The notes: generated by a model from the letters alone, not told the origin. DNA of 42,194 nt from Granulicella sp. (GCA_027450185.1 DAIDKF010000018.1:1-42194); one strand, 5' to 3'; shown: positions 9,641 to 17,765, counted from the stretch's first letter. Made by a program: numbers and translations.

Positions 9641-10932
9641 CGTGCACCTCCTGCCAGGGTCAGATCTGCGTCTGCGCCGATGAGTTGGCCATCGACTACG
9701 CGGATATACTCGTCGAAGGCGGTGAGTTTTGGCTTGACGGCACGTTCCGCAGCAAAGCAGCCTTCAAGTGCGTCGGTGGTCTTGAGGCCGTTGCCGGTTA
9801 TGCAGACGACAGTCAGATCGTCGCGCCCGATTCGGCCTTGCGAGTAGAGCCTCGCGGTAACGGCGGTGGTGACTCCACCGGCAGTCTCGGTAAAGATGCC
9901 CTCATCCTCCGCAAGTTCCTGGATGCCCGAGACAAGTTCAACGTCGGAGACATCCTCGGCCCAGCCACCAGTCTCCTGAATCATCTTCGCGGCGGCAGGA
10001 CCATCGGCGGGATTGCCAATGGCAAGCGAGCGGGCGATAGTATTGGGCCGTTGCGGCTCGATGTAGTCCAAACCATTCTTCACGGCGTGCGCGATCGGAG
10101 AACATCCCGTTGCCTGCGCTCCGAAGAAGCGGACCTCTTTGGGCTCGACCAGCCCGAGCGCGATGAGGTCCTTGAATGCCTTGCGTATCTTGCGGATGAG
10201 CGAGCCGCCGGCCATAGGGCAAACGATGTTATCGGGTAGCCGCCAACCGAGTTGTTCGGCAATCTCGTAGCCAACCGTCTTCGAGCCCTCGGCGTAGTAG
10301 GGACGGAGGTTCACGTTGACGAAGCCCCAGTTGTACTCGTCAGCAATCAACGTGCAAAGGCGGTTGACGTGGTCGTAGTTACCATCAATGCGCACGAGTC
10401 GCGCACCATAGACTTGAGTGTTGAGAACCTTCGCGGCTTCGAGATCGGCGGGCACCAGAATGCAGGCCTTGAGACCGAGGCGGGCTGCCTGCGCTGCTGT
10501 TGAGTTTGCCAGGTTCCCTGTAGAAGAGCAGCCAACCGTCGTAAATCCGAAGGCCTGCGCGTTAGCCAGCGCCACAGAGACGACGCGATCTTTGAAACTG
10601 AGCGTCGGGAAGCAGACCGCATCGTTCTTCACATAGAGATTGTCCGCTCCAATTCGCTTGCCAAGGTTCTTCGCGCGCACCAACGGCGTAAAACCTACGG
10701 GAAGGTCGGGCTGGAAACCCTCAGGAATGGGCAGAAGTTCTTTGTAGCGCCAGATGCTGGCCGGCCCGGCGGTCACGGATTCGCGAGTAAAGCGCCCGCG
10801 AACGGACTCCAGATCGTATTGGACCTCGAGCGGCGCAAGACAATCCGGACAGGCCGAGAGAGGTCGGTTGCCGTAGCTCTTGCCGCATTCGTTGCAGCAA
10901 AGTTCATATTTCGTACAGGAAGACGCCATCAT
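9637..10932 (-). CDS. thrC: Threonine-synthase-like PLP enzyme (possible homocysteine synthase)
   Basis: A 431-aa fold-type-II PLP enzyme of the threonine synthase family. The N-terminal zinc-ribbon-like part has CNEC and CPDC. The PLP lysine is in LSFKDR, the phosphate-binding loop is CSSTGNLANS, and a glycine-rich PLP-phosphate loop (CPMAGGS) follows. The classical reaction is O-phosphohomoserine to threonine. I start at the ATG at 10932 (ATGATG, CGGAG just upstream); the frame continues upstream but that stretch is the riboswitch leader. Two facts suggest another job. A SAM riboswitch precedes the gene, and it is co-translated with a sulfur carrier. Beta/gamma replacement with carrier-bound sulfur would give homocysteine. 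From this window alone, ordinary threonine synthase remains possible. Confidence 0.85.
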   Translation of the reverse strand: MMASSCTKYELCCNECGKSYGNRPLSACPDCLAPLEVQYDLESVRGRFTRESVTAGPASIWRYKELLPIPEGFQPDLPVGFTPLVRAKNLGKRIGADNLYVKNDAVCFPTLSFKDRVVSVALANAQAFGFTTVGCSSTGNLANSTAAQAARLGLKACILVPADLEAAKVLNTQVYGARLVRIDGNYDHVNRLCTLIADEYNWGFVNVNLRPYYAEGSKTVGYEIAEQLGWRLPDNIVCPMAGGSLIRKIRKAFKDLIALGLVEPKEVRFFGAQATGCSPIAHAVKNGLDYIEPQRPNTIARSLAIGNPADGPAAAKMIQETGGWAEDVSDVELVSGIQELAEDEGIFTETAGGVTTAVTARLYSQGRIGRDDLTVVCITGNGLKTTDALEGCFAAERAVKPKLTAFDEYIRVVDGQLIGADADLTLAGGAR

Positions 10933-10950
10933 TCGACTCCGGTAGTCGAA
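10932..10950 (-). promoter_or_regulatory. Hairpin covering the thrC-like gene's ribosome-binding site
   Basis: On the minus strand TTCGACT and AGTCGAA form a perfect 7-bp stem around a 5-base loop (ACCGG). The stem ends at the A of the start codon. The Shine-Dalgarno CGGAG lies in the loop and the 3' arm, so the folded form should block initiation. It is the plausible expression platform of the upstream riboswitch. Confidence 0.55.
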
Positions 10951-11044
10951 GGGTTCTGGTCCTGAGAGCCGCTCTCTGTTTGTCTGGATGAAGCTAGGGA
11001 GAGTAAGTGAAATACAGCCGCGGATACGGATCTGCTTCCACCGA

Positions 11045-11158
11045 ATCTCATGTGCCCTGCGGCTTGCGCCTATCCAGGAGAGAGTTGACACCGGTACTAT
11101 GTTCTGTCCGGTTGTCGTGGCGTCACAGGGCTCGTCCCTCAACCACTCTTCATGAAAT
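11045..11158 (-). promoter_or_regulatory. SAM riboswitch (S-box, SAM-I clan)
   Basis: The minus-strand RNA folds like an S-box aptamer. P1 pairs AUUUCAUG (11158-11151) with CAUGAGAU (11052-11045), 8 bp. Inside are the S-box landmarks: AAGAG, GUGG/CCAC (P2), GAGGGACGAGCCC with its short GGG/CCC stem, GACAACC, a P3 of ACCGG/CCGGU, the GGUGUCAACUC joining segment, and a P4 (UCCUG/CAGGG) capped by a GCAA tetraloop. No terminator with a U-run follows before the start codon 113 bases downstream, so control is probably translational. S-boxes normally control methionine and SAM genes. I could not score this against the Rfam SAM models, so the exact subclass is open. Confidence 0.85.
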
Positions 11159-11188
11159 CCGACCCGCCTTAGCGAGAGGAATATTTAA

Positions 11189-11217
11189 GATGTATCACTG
11201 AATGCGGGAGTTTGCAA
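11189..11217 (-). promoter_or_regulatory. Possible promoter of the riboswitch/thrC-like/sulfur carrier unit
   Basis: On the minus strand TTGCAA (11217-11212), 17 bases, then TACATC (11194-11189). The predicted start would lie about 25 bases before riboswitch P1, as expected, but the -10 match is weak. Confidence 0.3.
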
Positions 11218-11222
11218 CCTGC

Positions 11223-11260
11223 TTTCTCTGATGATGCCTCTAATAATTTCTCTGATGATG
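11223..11260. repeat. Two 14-bp direct repeats in a divergent control region
   Basis: TTTCTCTGATGATG occurs at 11223-11236 and again at 11247-11260, 24 bases apart start to start. They lie between the divergent riboswitch unit and the ccm operon, a place where a regulator binding two turns apart could act on either side. A TATACT box at 11313-11318, just before ccmA, is a candidate -10 for the plus strand. Confidence 0.5.
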
Positions 11261-11330
11261 GCCATTACCCAACAGAGAGACGCTGATCACAGGCGGCTGC
11301 AGGCCGGGGTTCTATACTCACAGAAAGGCT

Positions 11331-12056
11331 ATGCCAACAAACAATGACTTCCAGGCCGAAGACACTGCGACAGCTCATGCGTCGCCAGCAGTCGAGTTGA
11401 ATCGCGTGTCGCGGCTATACGGTAGCTTCGTCGCCCTGCGTGAGATCTCGGTGACGCTGGCTGCGGGCTCCAGCGTGGTGATGCTGGGCGAAAATGGTGC
11501 GGGAAAATCGACGCTGCTGAAAGTGATTGCCGGCCTCGCGTCGCCAAGCTACGGTACTGTCTCGGTGTTTGGCGAAAACTCCAAGGATCAACGCGGACGC
11601 GTCGCCTACATGAGCCACTCAACGATGCTCTATGACGAGTTGACGGGACTGGAAAACCTGACCTATTTTGGCAGTCTGCATACTGATGGCGCCAGTCGCA
11701 GTGCGCTTCGGCAACGCGCCGCTGAGGCATTGCACGAGGTTGGACTCGAGCCTTCAAACACGCGCCGCGTGGGAGAGTACTCGCAGGGGATGCGGCAACG
11801 CGCGTCGCTGGCCCGCGTGCTACTGTCGGAGCCGGATCTACTGTTGCTCGATGAGCCGTTCTCGAACCTCGACGTTGGCTCGGCGCAGAGCATGATTAAG
11901 CGGCTGCTGGATTATGTAACGCGGCCCTCAAACAGCGGTCTGGCGCGCACCCTGCTGCTCACCACTCACCAGTTTGAACTCGCGCAGCCACTCGCGCAGA
12001 GCACGCTGACACTGTGCGGAGGCCGCCTCGTGTCGCTGATTGAGACGGCGGCGTAA
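11331..12056 (+). CDS. ccmA: Heme exporter ATP-binding protein CcmA
   Basis: ABC ATPase of the CcmAB(CD) heme-handling complex for c-type cytochrome maturation; 241 aa. It shows Walker A GENGAGKST, signature YSQGMRQR, Walker B LLLLDEPFSNLD and the switch histidine in LLTTHQ. AAAGG precedes the ATG. The assignment to CcmA rather than a generic ABC ATPase rests on the neighbours ccmB, ccmC and ccmD in the same operon. The stop TAA shares its last A with the ATG of the next gene. Confidence 0.9.
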   Translation: MPTNNDFQAEDTATAHASPAVELNRVSRLYGSFVALREISVTLAAGSSVVMLGENGAGKSTLLKVIAGLASPSYGTVSVFGENSKDQRGRVAYMSHSTMLYDELTGLENLTYFGSLHTDGASRSALRQRAAEALHEVGLEPSNTRRVGEYSQGMRQRASLARVLLSEPDLLLLDEPFSNLDVGSAQSMIKRLLDYVTRPSNSGLARTLLLTTHQFELAQPLAQSTLTLCGGRLVSLIETAA

Positions 12057-12577
12057 TGAGTTCTATGGCCAAGTTGAGTCACCCCGGCAAGACAAATGCA
12101 GTGCGGCAACTCGACGCCCTTGGAATCATGTACGAGCTGCGATCGTACGTGGTCGACCCAGACGATCTCACCGCGATCACCGTCGCACGCAAGATCAACC
12201 TGCCTGCTGAGCAGGTCTTCAAGACCCTCGTTACGCGTACCCACGAGGGCGAGCATGTGTTTGCGGTGGTGCCCGGAGATGTCGAACTCGATCTGAAGAA
12301 ACTGGCTGCGGTCGCCGACACGCGCAAGGTTGAACTGGCTGCCCTGAAGGACGTCGAACCACTCACGGGCTATGTACGCGGCGGGGTGACGGTGCTCGCA
12401 GCGAAGAAGCTCTTCCCTGCCTTTGCCGACGAAACGATTGAGCTGTTTGATGTTGTCTCGGTCTCAGCCGGGCAGCGCGGACTGCAGATCGTACTTGCGC
12501 CGGCAGATTATCTGCGGGCGACAAACGCCATGCTAGCGGACCTGACAAAATCTCCCGCCCCTGGAGGACATGCATGA
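12056..12577 (+). CDS. ybaK: Cys-tRNA(Pro) deacylase, YbaK/EbsC family
   Basis: A 173-aa trans-editing enzyme that hydrolyses cysteine mischarged on tRNA(Pro) in the cytosol. Family signs are KTLVTR in the N-terminal half, GYVRGGVTVLAAKK (normally GYIRGGCSPIGMKK) and the C-terminal SAGQRGLQIVLAPADYL. It sits inside the ccm operon, overlapping ccmA by 1 base and ccmB by 4 bases (ATGA), so the three are translated together. No mechanistic link to heme export is known to me; the position may reflect only operon building. Confidence 0.88.
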   Translation: MSSMAKLSHPGKTNAVRQLDALGIMYELRSYVVDPDDLTAITVARKINLPAEQVFKTLVTRTHEGEHVFAVVPGDVELDLKKLAAVADTRKVELAALKDVEPLTGYVRGGVTVLAAKKLFPAFADETIELFDVVSVSAGQRGLQIVLAPADYLRATNAMLADLTKSPAPGGHA

Positions 12578-13254
12578 ACTACACACAACAAGTCCTCACC
12601 CATCTACGCAAGGATCTGCGCCTGGAGTGGCGTACCAAGGACTCGATCAACGGAATGCTGTTCTTCGCGTTGCTGGTGGTCGTAGTGCTGGCGATGGCCT
12701 TCGATCCGGCGTCGTACCCGACGATGACGCGGCAGATTAGCGGTGGCCTGCTGTGGGTAGCGCTTCTCTTCGCCGCCATGACCGCGCTGAATCAGTCCTG
12801 GGCGCGCGAGACCAGCAACAACGTGCTCGACGCGCACAGGCTCTCTGCCGCGCCGGCATCTGCATTGTTCGTTGGCAAGGCACTGGCGAACTTTCTCTTC
12901 GTGACGGCAGTCGAGGTGGTGCTCGCTCCCATCTTTACGGTCTTCTACAACCTTCAGCCGCTGGGCCAGACGTGGAAGCTGCTCATTATTTTGCCGCTGG
13001 GCACGTGGGCGCTGGTAGTCAATGGGACCTTCTTCGCCGCGCTCAGCCTGCGCTCGCGCAACCGCGAGACACTGCTGCCACTGGTTCTGCTGCCTATCTC
13101 CATGCCAGCGTTGCTGGCCATGATCCAGGCCACGACGGCGGTGCTGACCGGTGAGTTTGAACCGACATTATGGATCAAAGTACTGGTCGCCTATGTGATT
13201 GTCTTCACAACGGCGTGCGTCCTGTTGTTCCAGACTATTCTTAGTGCGGATTAG
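12574..13254 (+). CDS. ccmB: Heme exporter membrane subunit CcmB
   Basis: A 226-aa integral membrane protein with about six hydrophobic segments, starting with a basic amphipathic stretch (LRKDLRLEWRTKDSINGM) typical of CcmB. It is the membrane partner of CcmA in releasing holo-CcmE. CTGGAGGA lies 5 bases before the ATG, and the start overlaps the ybaK stop (ATGA). Its TAG shares its last base with the GTG of ccmC. Confidence 0.9.
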   Translation: MNYTQQVLTHLRKDLRLEWRTKDSINGMLFFALLVVVVLAMAFDPASYPTMTRQISGGLLWVALLFAAMTALNQSWARETSNNVLDAHRLSAAPASALFVGKALANFLFVTAVEVVLAPIFTVFYNLQPLGQTWKLLIILPLGTWALVVNGTFFAALSLRSRNRETLLPLVLLPISMPALLAMIQATTAVLTGEFEPTLWIKVLVAYVIVFTTACVLLFQTILSAD

Positions 13255-14060
13255 TGATGACCAGACGTTTCGCGCAGTCAAACGAAGAGCTAAAATCATC
13301 GATGGTGACTAACATTCGAAAATCTTCTGGAACGATGCCGAAATGGGCTCAAGCCTGGTTTATCCTGACCCTCCTCGTCATGGCCTACGGCTTTTATGCG
13401 GCGATGGCCGCACCGCGCGAGGCGACGATGGGTAACCTATATCGCGTATTCTTCTATCACCTGCCGCATACGATCCTCAGCTTTGTGTTCCCGTATCTCA
13501 ACTGCGGCGCGTCTTTTCTGTACCTCTTCTGGCGCAATCGTAATGTCGAGCGCGCCGCCGCTGCGGACGCCTTCGCCCTTGCCGCGGCTGAGGTGACGGT
13601 TCTCTACGCCACCATCGGTCTTGCGACAGGAATGCTCTGGGGACGCGCGGCGTGGGGTATCTGGTGGGCCTGGGACGCGCGCATGACCACCTACCTGCTG
13701 CTCTGGCTGCTCTACGTCAGCTACCTGCTGGTGCGGCGGCTCTCCGCGAGCGGCCAGACAGCCGTCGTCTCAGCCGTACTGGCTATCTTCGCCGCCATTG
13801 ACGTTCCCATCTGCTTTATGTCGATCCGCTGGTGGCGCACGCAGCATCCTTCGGCCGTCTTTGGTGGCGGATCGAACTCCGGTATCGACCCCAGCATGGT
13901 CCCCGCAGTGCTGTGGAACATGGTCGCGTGGGCGATGTGGGGAGCCTTCCTTATCGGCATGCGCTATGCCATCGAGCGCCGCCACCAGCGCCAATCCAAC
14001 GCGCATGCACTCGGCTTTCTCGGCGATGAAACCGGCAACAACTTGCAGGAGATTCGATGA
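13254..14060 (+). CDS. ccmC: Cytochrome c biogenesis protein CcmC
   Basis: Inner-membrane protein that presents heme to CcmE. The tryptophan-rich signature WGIWWAWDARMT is present, flanked by the two conserved histidines expected to bind heme (in FFYHLPH and RTQHP). There are six hydrophobic helices in about 268 aa. The start is GTG at 13254 or the adjacent ATG at 13257. The N-terminus carries about 25 extra polar residues before the first membrane segment. The 3' end overlaps ccmD by ATGA. Confidence 0.93.
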   Translation: MMTRRFAQSNEELKSSMVTNIRKSSGTMPKWAQAWFILTLLVMAYGFYAAMAAPREATMGNLYRVFFYHLPHTILSFVFPYLNCGASFLYLFWRNRNVERAAAADAFALAAAEVTVLYATIGLATGMLWGRAAWGIWWAWDARMTTYLLLWLLYVSYLLVRRLSASGQTAVVSAVLAIFAAIDVPICFMSIRWWRTQHPSAVFGGGSNSGIDPSMVPAVLWNMVAWAMWGAFLIGMRYAIERRHQRQSNAHALGFLGDETGNNLQEIR

Positions 14061-14176
14061 TTCCCTTCCACACTCTATCGGAGCGCCATCTCGTCTACGC
14101 CTACTGTGTTGTCTGGGTGTTTCAATTCGGGTATATCGCGTGGCTGGCCGCTCAATGGCGCAAGAGCCGGGGATGA
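14057..14176 (+). CDS. ccmD: CcmD-like small membrane protein
   Basis: A 39-aa protein with a single hydrophobic span (VYAYCVVWVFQFGYIAWLA) and a basic tail (QWRKSRG). Size, topology and place directly after ccmC (ATGA overlap) match CcmD, the small subunit that ties CcmC to CcmAB. Sequence is poorly conserved in this family, so the assignment relies on position and topology. The stop (TGA 14174-14176) overlaps the next start. Confidence 0.75.
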   Translation: MIPFHTLSERHLVYAYCVVWVFQFGYIAWLAAQWRKSRG

Positions 14177-15417
14177 AGCCTGCCCGGCCCATCGTCTCAC
14201 CGTCTTATGCCGCGTTCCCGCGCGTGCTTGTTCTGCTGCTTGCGTTACCCCTTGTACTCAGCGGCTGCGGGCGAAACCGGTTCCCTGTTTATCCGGCGAG
14301 CTATCACGAGTTCGCTTACGTCTCGAACGGCGCGAGCAATACCGTCACGGTGCTCGACCTGGTATATCTGCGCCAGGACCGCGTGATTCAGGTAGGGCGG
14401 CAGCCAACCGGACTGGCAGTCAACCCAGTTCGCAACGAGGTTTATGCGGTCAACACCGGGGGTGACTCAGTCTCCGTGATTGATGCGACCACCAACCGCG
14501 TTTCAGCGACGATCGGGGTACAGCGCACACCGTACTTCATCAGCGTCGCGCCCGATGGCAAACGGGCCTACGTGGCGAACTCCGGGTCGAACACCGTCAG
14601 CATCGTAGATCTCGACAAGCGGCGTCAAATCGGCGTGGTGGCCACCGGCGAGGGGCCGGGCATGGCCAAGGTCGCACCTGACAATCACACGCTGGTGGTC
14701 AGCAATCGCATCGCTGGCAGCCTGTCGGTCTACACCATCACCGGATCGAAAGAGCATCCGCTCGAACTGCGCGAAGCCTATCCGGGCTGCGCGGGAGCTA
14801 CCGATGTTGCCGTGGTCGCAAACTCCGCAGCCGAACTGAGTTCGGGAGCGAAGGCCTTCGTTGCCTGCTCAGCGACACATCAGGTGATGGTGGTGTGGCT
14901 GGCAGCGTCGCCCACGTCCTGGCGCGGTGAACAGGACGCATCTCTACAGCACGACCATCTGCTTTGCTTTCTGGATGTGGGCAATACTCCCACTCACCTA
15001 GCGGTGAAGCCGGATGGCGGCGAAGTCTTCACGACCAATTTCGGGTCGGACAGCATCTCGGAGATATCGACCTGGACCAACGAGGTGCTCGGCACCTACC
15101 CGATTGGATCGAAGCCCGCGAACGCAGTCATCAGCGAGGACAACTCAAGCCTGTGGGTGAGCAACTTCGGGGCGGATTCGGCTGCGATGTACAGCATCGA
15201 CGACGGCCGCGTGGAGGCCAGCGTACACACCGGCATGCATCCCGACAGCCTCGCCTTCTCCGCCGATGAACACTTGCTTTTGATCGCAGACTCCGGCTCC
15301 GCAGATGTCGCGGTCATCCGCATGCAGAGCAAGGACGGCCCCACGCTCTTTACCATGCTGCCGTCCGGCGGCCATGCGAACGACATTGTGGTGACGTCGT
15401 TTCACGCCAAGCTCTAA
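14173..15417 (+). CDS. YVTN beta-propeller lipoprotein
   Basis: 414 aa. A signal peptide with lipobox LSGC (Cys32) predicts a membrane-anchored lipoprotein facing the periplasm. The body is made of about seven YVTN-type blades. Signs are repeated Asn-Xaa-Val-Ser-Val-Ile-Asp and Val-Ala-Pro-Asp-Gly strands (SVIDATTNRVSATI, VAPDGKRAYVANSGSNTVSI, VKPDGGEVFTTNFGSDSI). Such propellers are usually binding scaffolds and no catalytic residues are evident. The ATG at 14173 overlaps ccmD, so it is made with the ccm proteins; an in-frame ATG at 14155 is a weaker choice. A link to cytochrome or heme handling is suggested only by the coupling. It ends 21 bases before a convergent gene. Confidence 0.85.
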   Translation: MKPARPIVSPSYAAFPRVLVLLLALPLVLSGCGRNRFPVYPASYHEFAYVSNGASNTVTVLDLVYLRQDRVIQVGRQPTGLAVNPVRNEVYAVNTGGDSVSVIDATTNRVSATIGVQRTPYFISVAPDGKRAYVANSGSNTVSIVDLDKRRQIGVVATGEGPGMAKVAPDNHTLVVSNRIAGSLSVYTITGSKEHPLELREAYPGCAGATDVAVVANSAAELSSGAKAFVACSATHQVMVVWLAASPTSWRGEQDASLQHDHLLCFLDVGNTPTHLAVKPDGGEVFTTNFGSDSISEISTWTNEVLGTYPIGSKPANAVISEDNSSLWVSNFGADSAAMYSIDDGRVEASVHTGMHPDSLAFSADEHLLLIADSGSADVAVIRMQSKDGPTLFTMLPSGGHANDIVVTSFHAKL

Positions 15418-15438
15418 GCCAGCCATGCAAGGATTGCC

Positions 15439-16479
15439 TCAGCCAGCTATATCTTCGCGCGCGACGTCGTCCTTGTGCGCCTCGCGGAGCGCCTGCCGCG
15501 TGGCCGAAACGTAGGCTCCGGCCAGCAGCAGCAAGCCGCTGAGAAACGCCCATAATATCAGCCCGACAGACACCTCAAACGGTCCATAGACTGAGCGCAG
15601 ATCCAGGTGCGGCAGCGTGAGGATGTAGAGATACTTGGCGATCTCCCACAAAACGCCTATAGTGATGGCCGTCGGCAAAACGGCACGCGCAGGAACCTTC
15701 CGATTGGGCAGCCCCCAGTAGATGAGGAAGAACAGACCGATGCTGGCAAGCCCACCACAGATCCGAAGAAAACTGTCGCCGATGAAGGTGAAAAAAATGT
15801 TGTCGGTGTGGCCAAAGAAGAGGAACGCCAGCAGCGATTGCTGCGCCGTGCTGAGCGCGACCGATGCCATTGCGAGCACGCTCACACCCGCCGCCAGCCC
15901 GAGTGAAACGATCTGGTTATGCAGGTAGTTGCGGTTCTTGCGCACGCCCCACACGCTGTTCAGCGCGACCTCGAGCGGCAGAAAAACACCGGTCGTAGTG
16001 ATCAGCAGCATGACCACCGAGAAGATCCGCGTCTGGGTGTGCGCAGACGCAAGGATGCGCATATTCGTCATCACGAAGTGCTGGTTGCTGGGCAGAAAAT
16101 TTGACATCATCTGAACAACGACGTCAACCATCCGCGTGGAGTGGAAGACTCGCTGCGCGATCGTCAAGAGCAGAACGATGAACGGGAACAGCGATAGTAC
16201 AACCTGCGCGGCCACACTGAAGGCGTAGGTATGGACCTCCGTCTTTGCCATATAGCGGGCCAGCGCCACGATCTGCTGCAGCGTCCCGCTCCTGGCCACC
16301 GGCACCGCCGGCGCTGCCGCTAGCGAGGGCTTGACCTTCTCGGTGCCAGCAATCACCTCTGTCCCGTTGTGAGGCGCATCCACTGCGCGCGCCTCCCGCC
16401 TACTTTCTTTCGCCTCGGCGGTGACTTTTGAATCGTCGGACGGCCCACCTGGAACGATACTGTATTTACCAACTGCCAT
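15439..16479 (-). CDS. YihY/virulence factor BrkB family membrane protein
   Basis: 346 aa with six hydrophobic segments after a polar tail of about 70 residues. Family marks are the start of the first span (TYAFSVAAQVVLSLFPF, normally ALAYYTLLSLFP), the GVFLPLEVALNSVWGVRKNRN segment, the conserved LPNRKVP turn and YGPFEVSVGLILWAFLS. The function of this family is not established; it was once misassigned as ribonuclease BN. The gene lies 21 bases downstream of queG on the same strand. Confidence 0.9.
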   Translation of the reverse strand: MAVGKYSIVPGGPSDDSKVTAEAKESRREARAVDAPHNGTEVIAGTEKVKPSLAAAPAVPVARSGTLQQIVALARYMAKTEVHTYAFSVAAQVVLSLFPFIVLLLTIAQRVFHSTRMVDVVVQMMSNFLPSNQHFVMTNMRILASAHTQTRIFSVVMLLITTTGVFLPLEVALNSVWGVRKNRNYLHNQIVSLGLAAGVSVLAMASVALSTAQQSLLAFLFFGHTDNIFFTFIGDSFLRICGGLASIGLFFLIYWGLPNRKVPARAVLPTAITIGVLWEIAKYLYILTLPHLDLRSVYGPFEVSVGLILWAFLSGLLLLAGAYVSATRQALREAHKDDVAREDIAG

Positions 16480-16500
16480 GCATCAAGTTTACCGGGTTGC

Positions 16501-17655
16501 TCACCGGCAGCCCGCAGGGCCATCGGAAATCGCCGAGGACGACAGGCGCGCCACAGCCCACGCCGCAGCCTCCGCCAGCACGACGTCCTCTCCTGCAGCC
16601 CATGCCTCGAGTTGCGGCAGATAGCCACGTTCACCACTGTTGCCCATCGCGATCGCTACGTTGCGCAGAACGCGCTTGCGCCGTGTGCGTTCCAGCGGTG
16701 AGCCACGAAAGACGCGGTTGAATGCCGGACCATCCATCGCCGCAAGCCAGTCCAGCGCAGGGTTGATCAGTTCGCTGCGTGCCGGCAGCATACTCGACGC
16801 AGCGACCGGAGCGCTTCGGTTCCATGGGCAGACGTCCTGGCAGATATCGCAGCCGAAGACCTGCCGCCCGATCAACGGCCGCAGCCCTTCCGCAATGCTT
16901 CCCTTCTTCTCGATGGTCAGATAGGCGATGCAACGCGTGGCGTCCATTGCGCGCACACCGCCACGTTCTGGCTCGATAAGCGCATCGGTGGGGCAGGCAT
17001 CGATGCAGCGCGTGCAACTGCCGCAACGGTCGGCGGCGGGAACGCTCCAGGCATCGGGCGCAAGTTCCAGCGACGTAACGATGACTCCCAGCAACAGCCA
17101 TGAGCCCTGCTGCTGGTTGAGCACGCAGGTGTTCTTGCCGATCCATCCAATACCAGCACGGGCAGCATAGCCCTTCTCCACCAACGGCCCTGTGTCAACA
17201 TAGCAGCGTGTCGCGCAACCGTCACCGAAGCGTTGCATGACCTCCGCCTCAAGACCGCGCAGCCTGAGCAGAAGTACATCATGGTAGTCGCTGCCTGCGC
17301 TGAGATCTTCACGGCCGCTCCACGCGTAGCGCGCAATCCATCCGGCCTTTGGGTCGGCCGGCTCGATCGACAGCGGCGCATCGGCGTTATAGTTCACCGC
17401 ACAGACGATGACCGAGCGCGCCCACGGCATCGCCCGGTGCAGGTCTCCGCGAAGGTAATCCCCAGCTTCATCGATCCGCTTCAGATAGTCCATTTCGCCG
17501 GCGCGCCCGGCGACGATCCATTGCGCGTAGCGGCGATCGTCCTCGATTGCGGAGGCACTCGCAGGTTCGGCCACGCTGGCTATACCCGAAAGATCAAAGC
17601 CGATCGCACGAGCGCGCTGCTCGATCCACTCCCGATCTGCGCGCGTAACGTGCAT
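16501..17655 (-). CDS. queG: Epoxyqueuosine reductase QueG
   Basis: Cobalamin-dependent iron-sulfur enzyme that makes the last step to queuosine in tRNA; 384 aa. Cluster 1 ligands are C211, C214, C217, C221 (CGSCTRCIDAC) and cluster 2 includes C242, C269, C272 and C276 (FGCDICQDVCPWN). The active-site aspartate is in VDTGP (Asp154). A C-terminal HEAT-like helical region (RTRRKRVLRNVAIAMGNSG) binds tRNA in known structures. A queuosine-precursor transporter gene (yhhQ) lies 1.4 kb away on the other side of recA, so this organism probably salvages a precursor and finishes queuosine itself. Confidence 0.95.
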   Translation of the reverse strand: MHVTRADREWIEQRARAIGFDLSGIASVAEPASASAIEDDRRYAQWIVAGRAGEMDYLKRIDEAGDYLRGDLHRAMPWARSVIVCAVNYNADAPLSIEPADPKAGWIARYAWSGREDLSAGSDYHDVLLLRLRGLEAEVMQRFGDGCATRCYVDTGPLVEKGYAARAGIGWIGKNTCVLNQQQGSWLLLGVIVTSLELAPDAWSVPAADRCGSCTRCIDACPTDALIEPERGGVRAMDATRCIAYLTIEKKGSIAEGLRPLIGRQVFGCDICQDVCPWNRSAPVAASSMLPARSELINPALDWLAAMDGPAFNRVFRGSPLERTRRKRVLRNVAIAMGNSGERGYLPQLEAWAAGEDVVLAEAAAWAVARLSSSAISDGPAGCR

Positions 17656-17765
17656 CCCATTATTGTCGCGCAGTGCAGGCTATGCCCACAAAGCCAGTGC
17701 ACGGCGGCCGCGGGATCTTCGCAGACACTTTACGACCGCAGTCCAAATAAACGATATCGCTGCAA

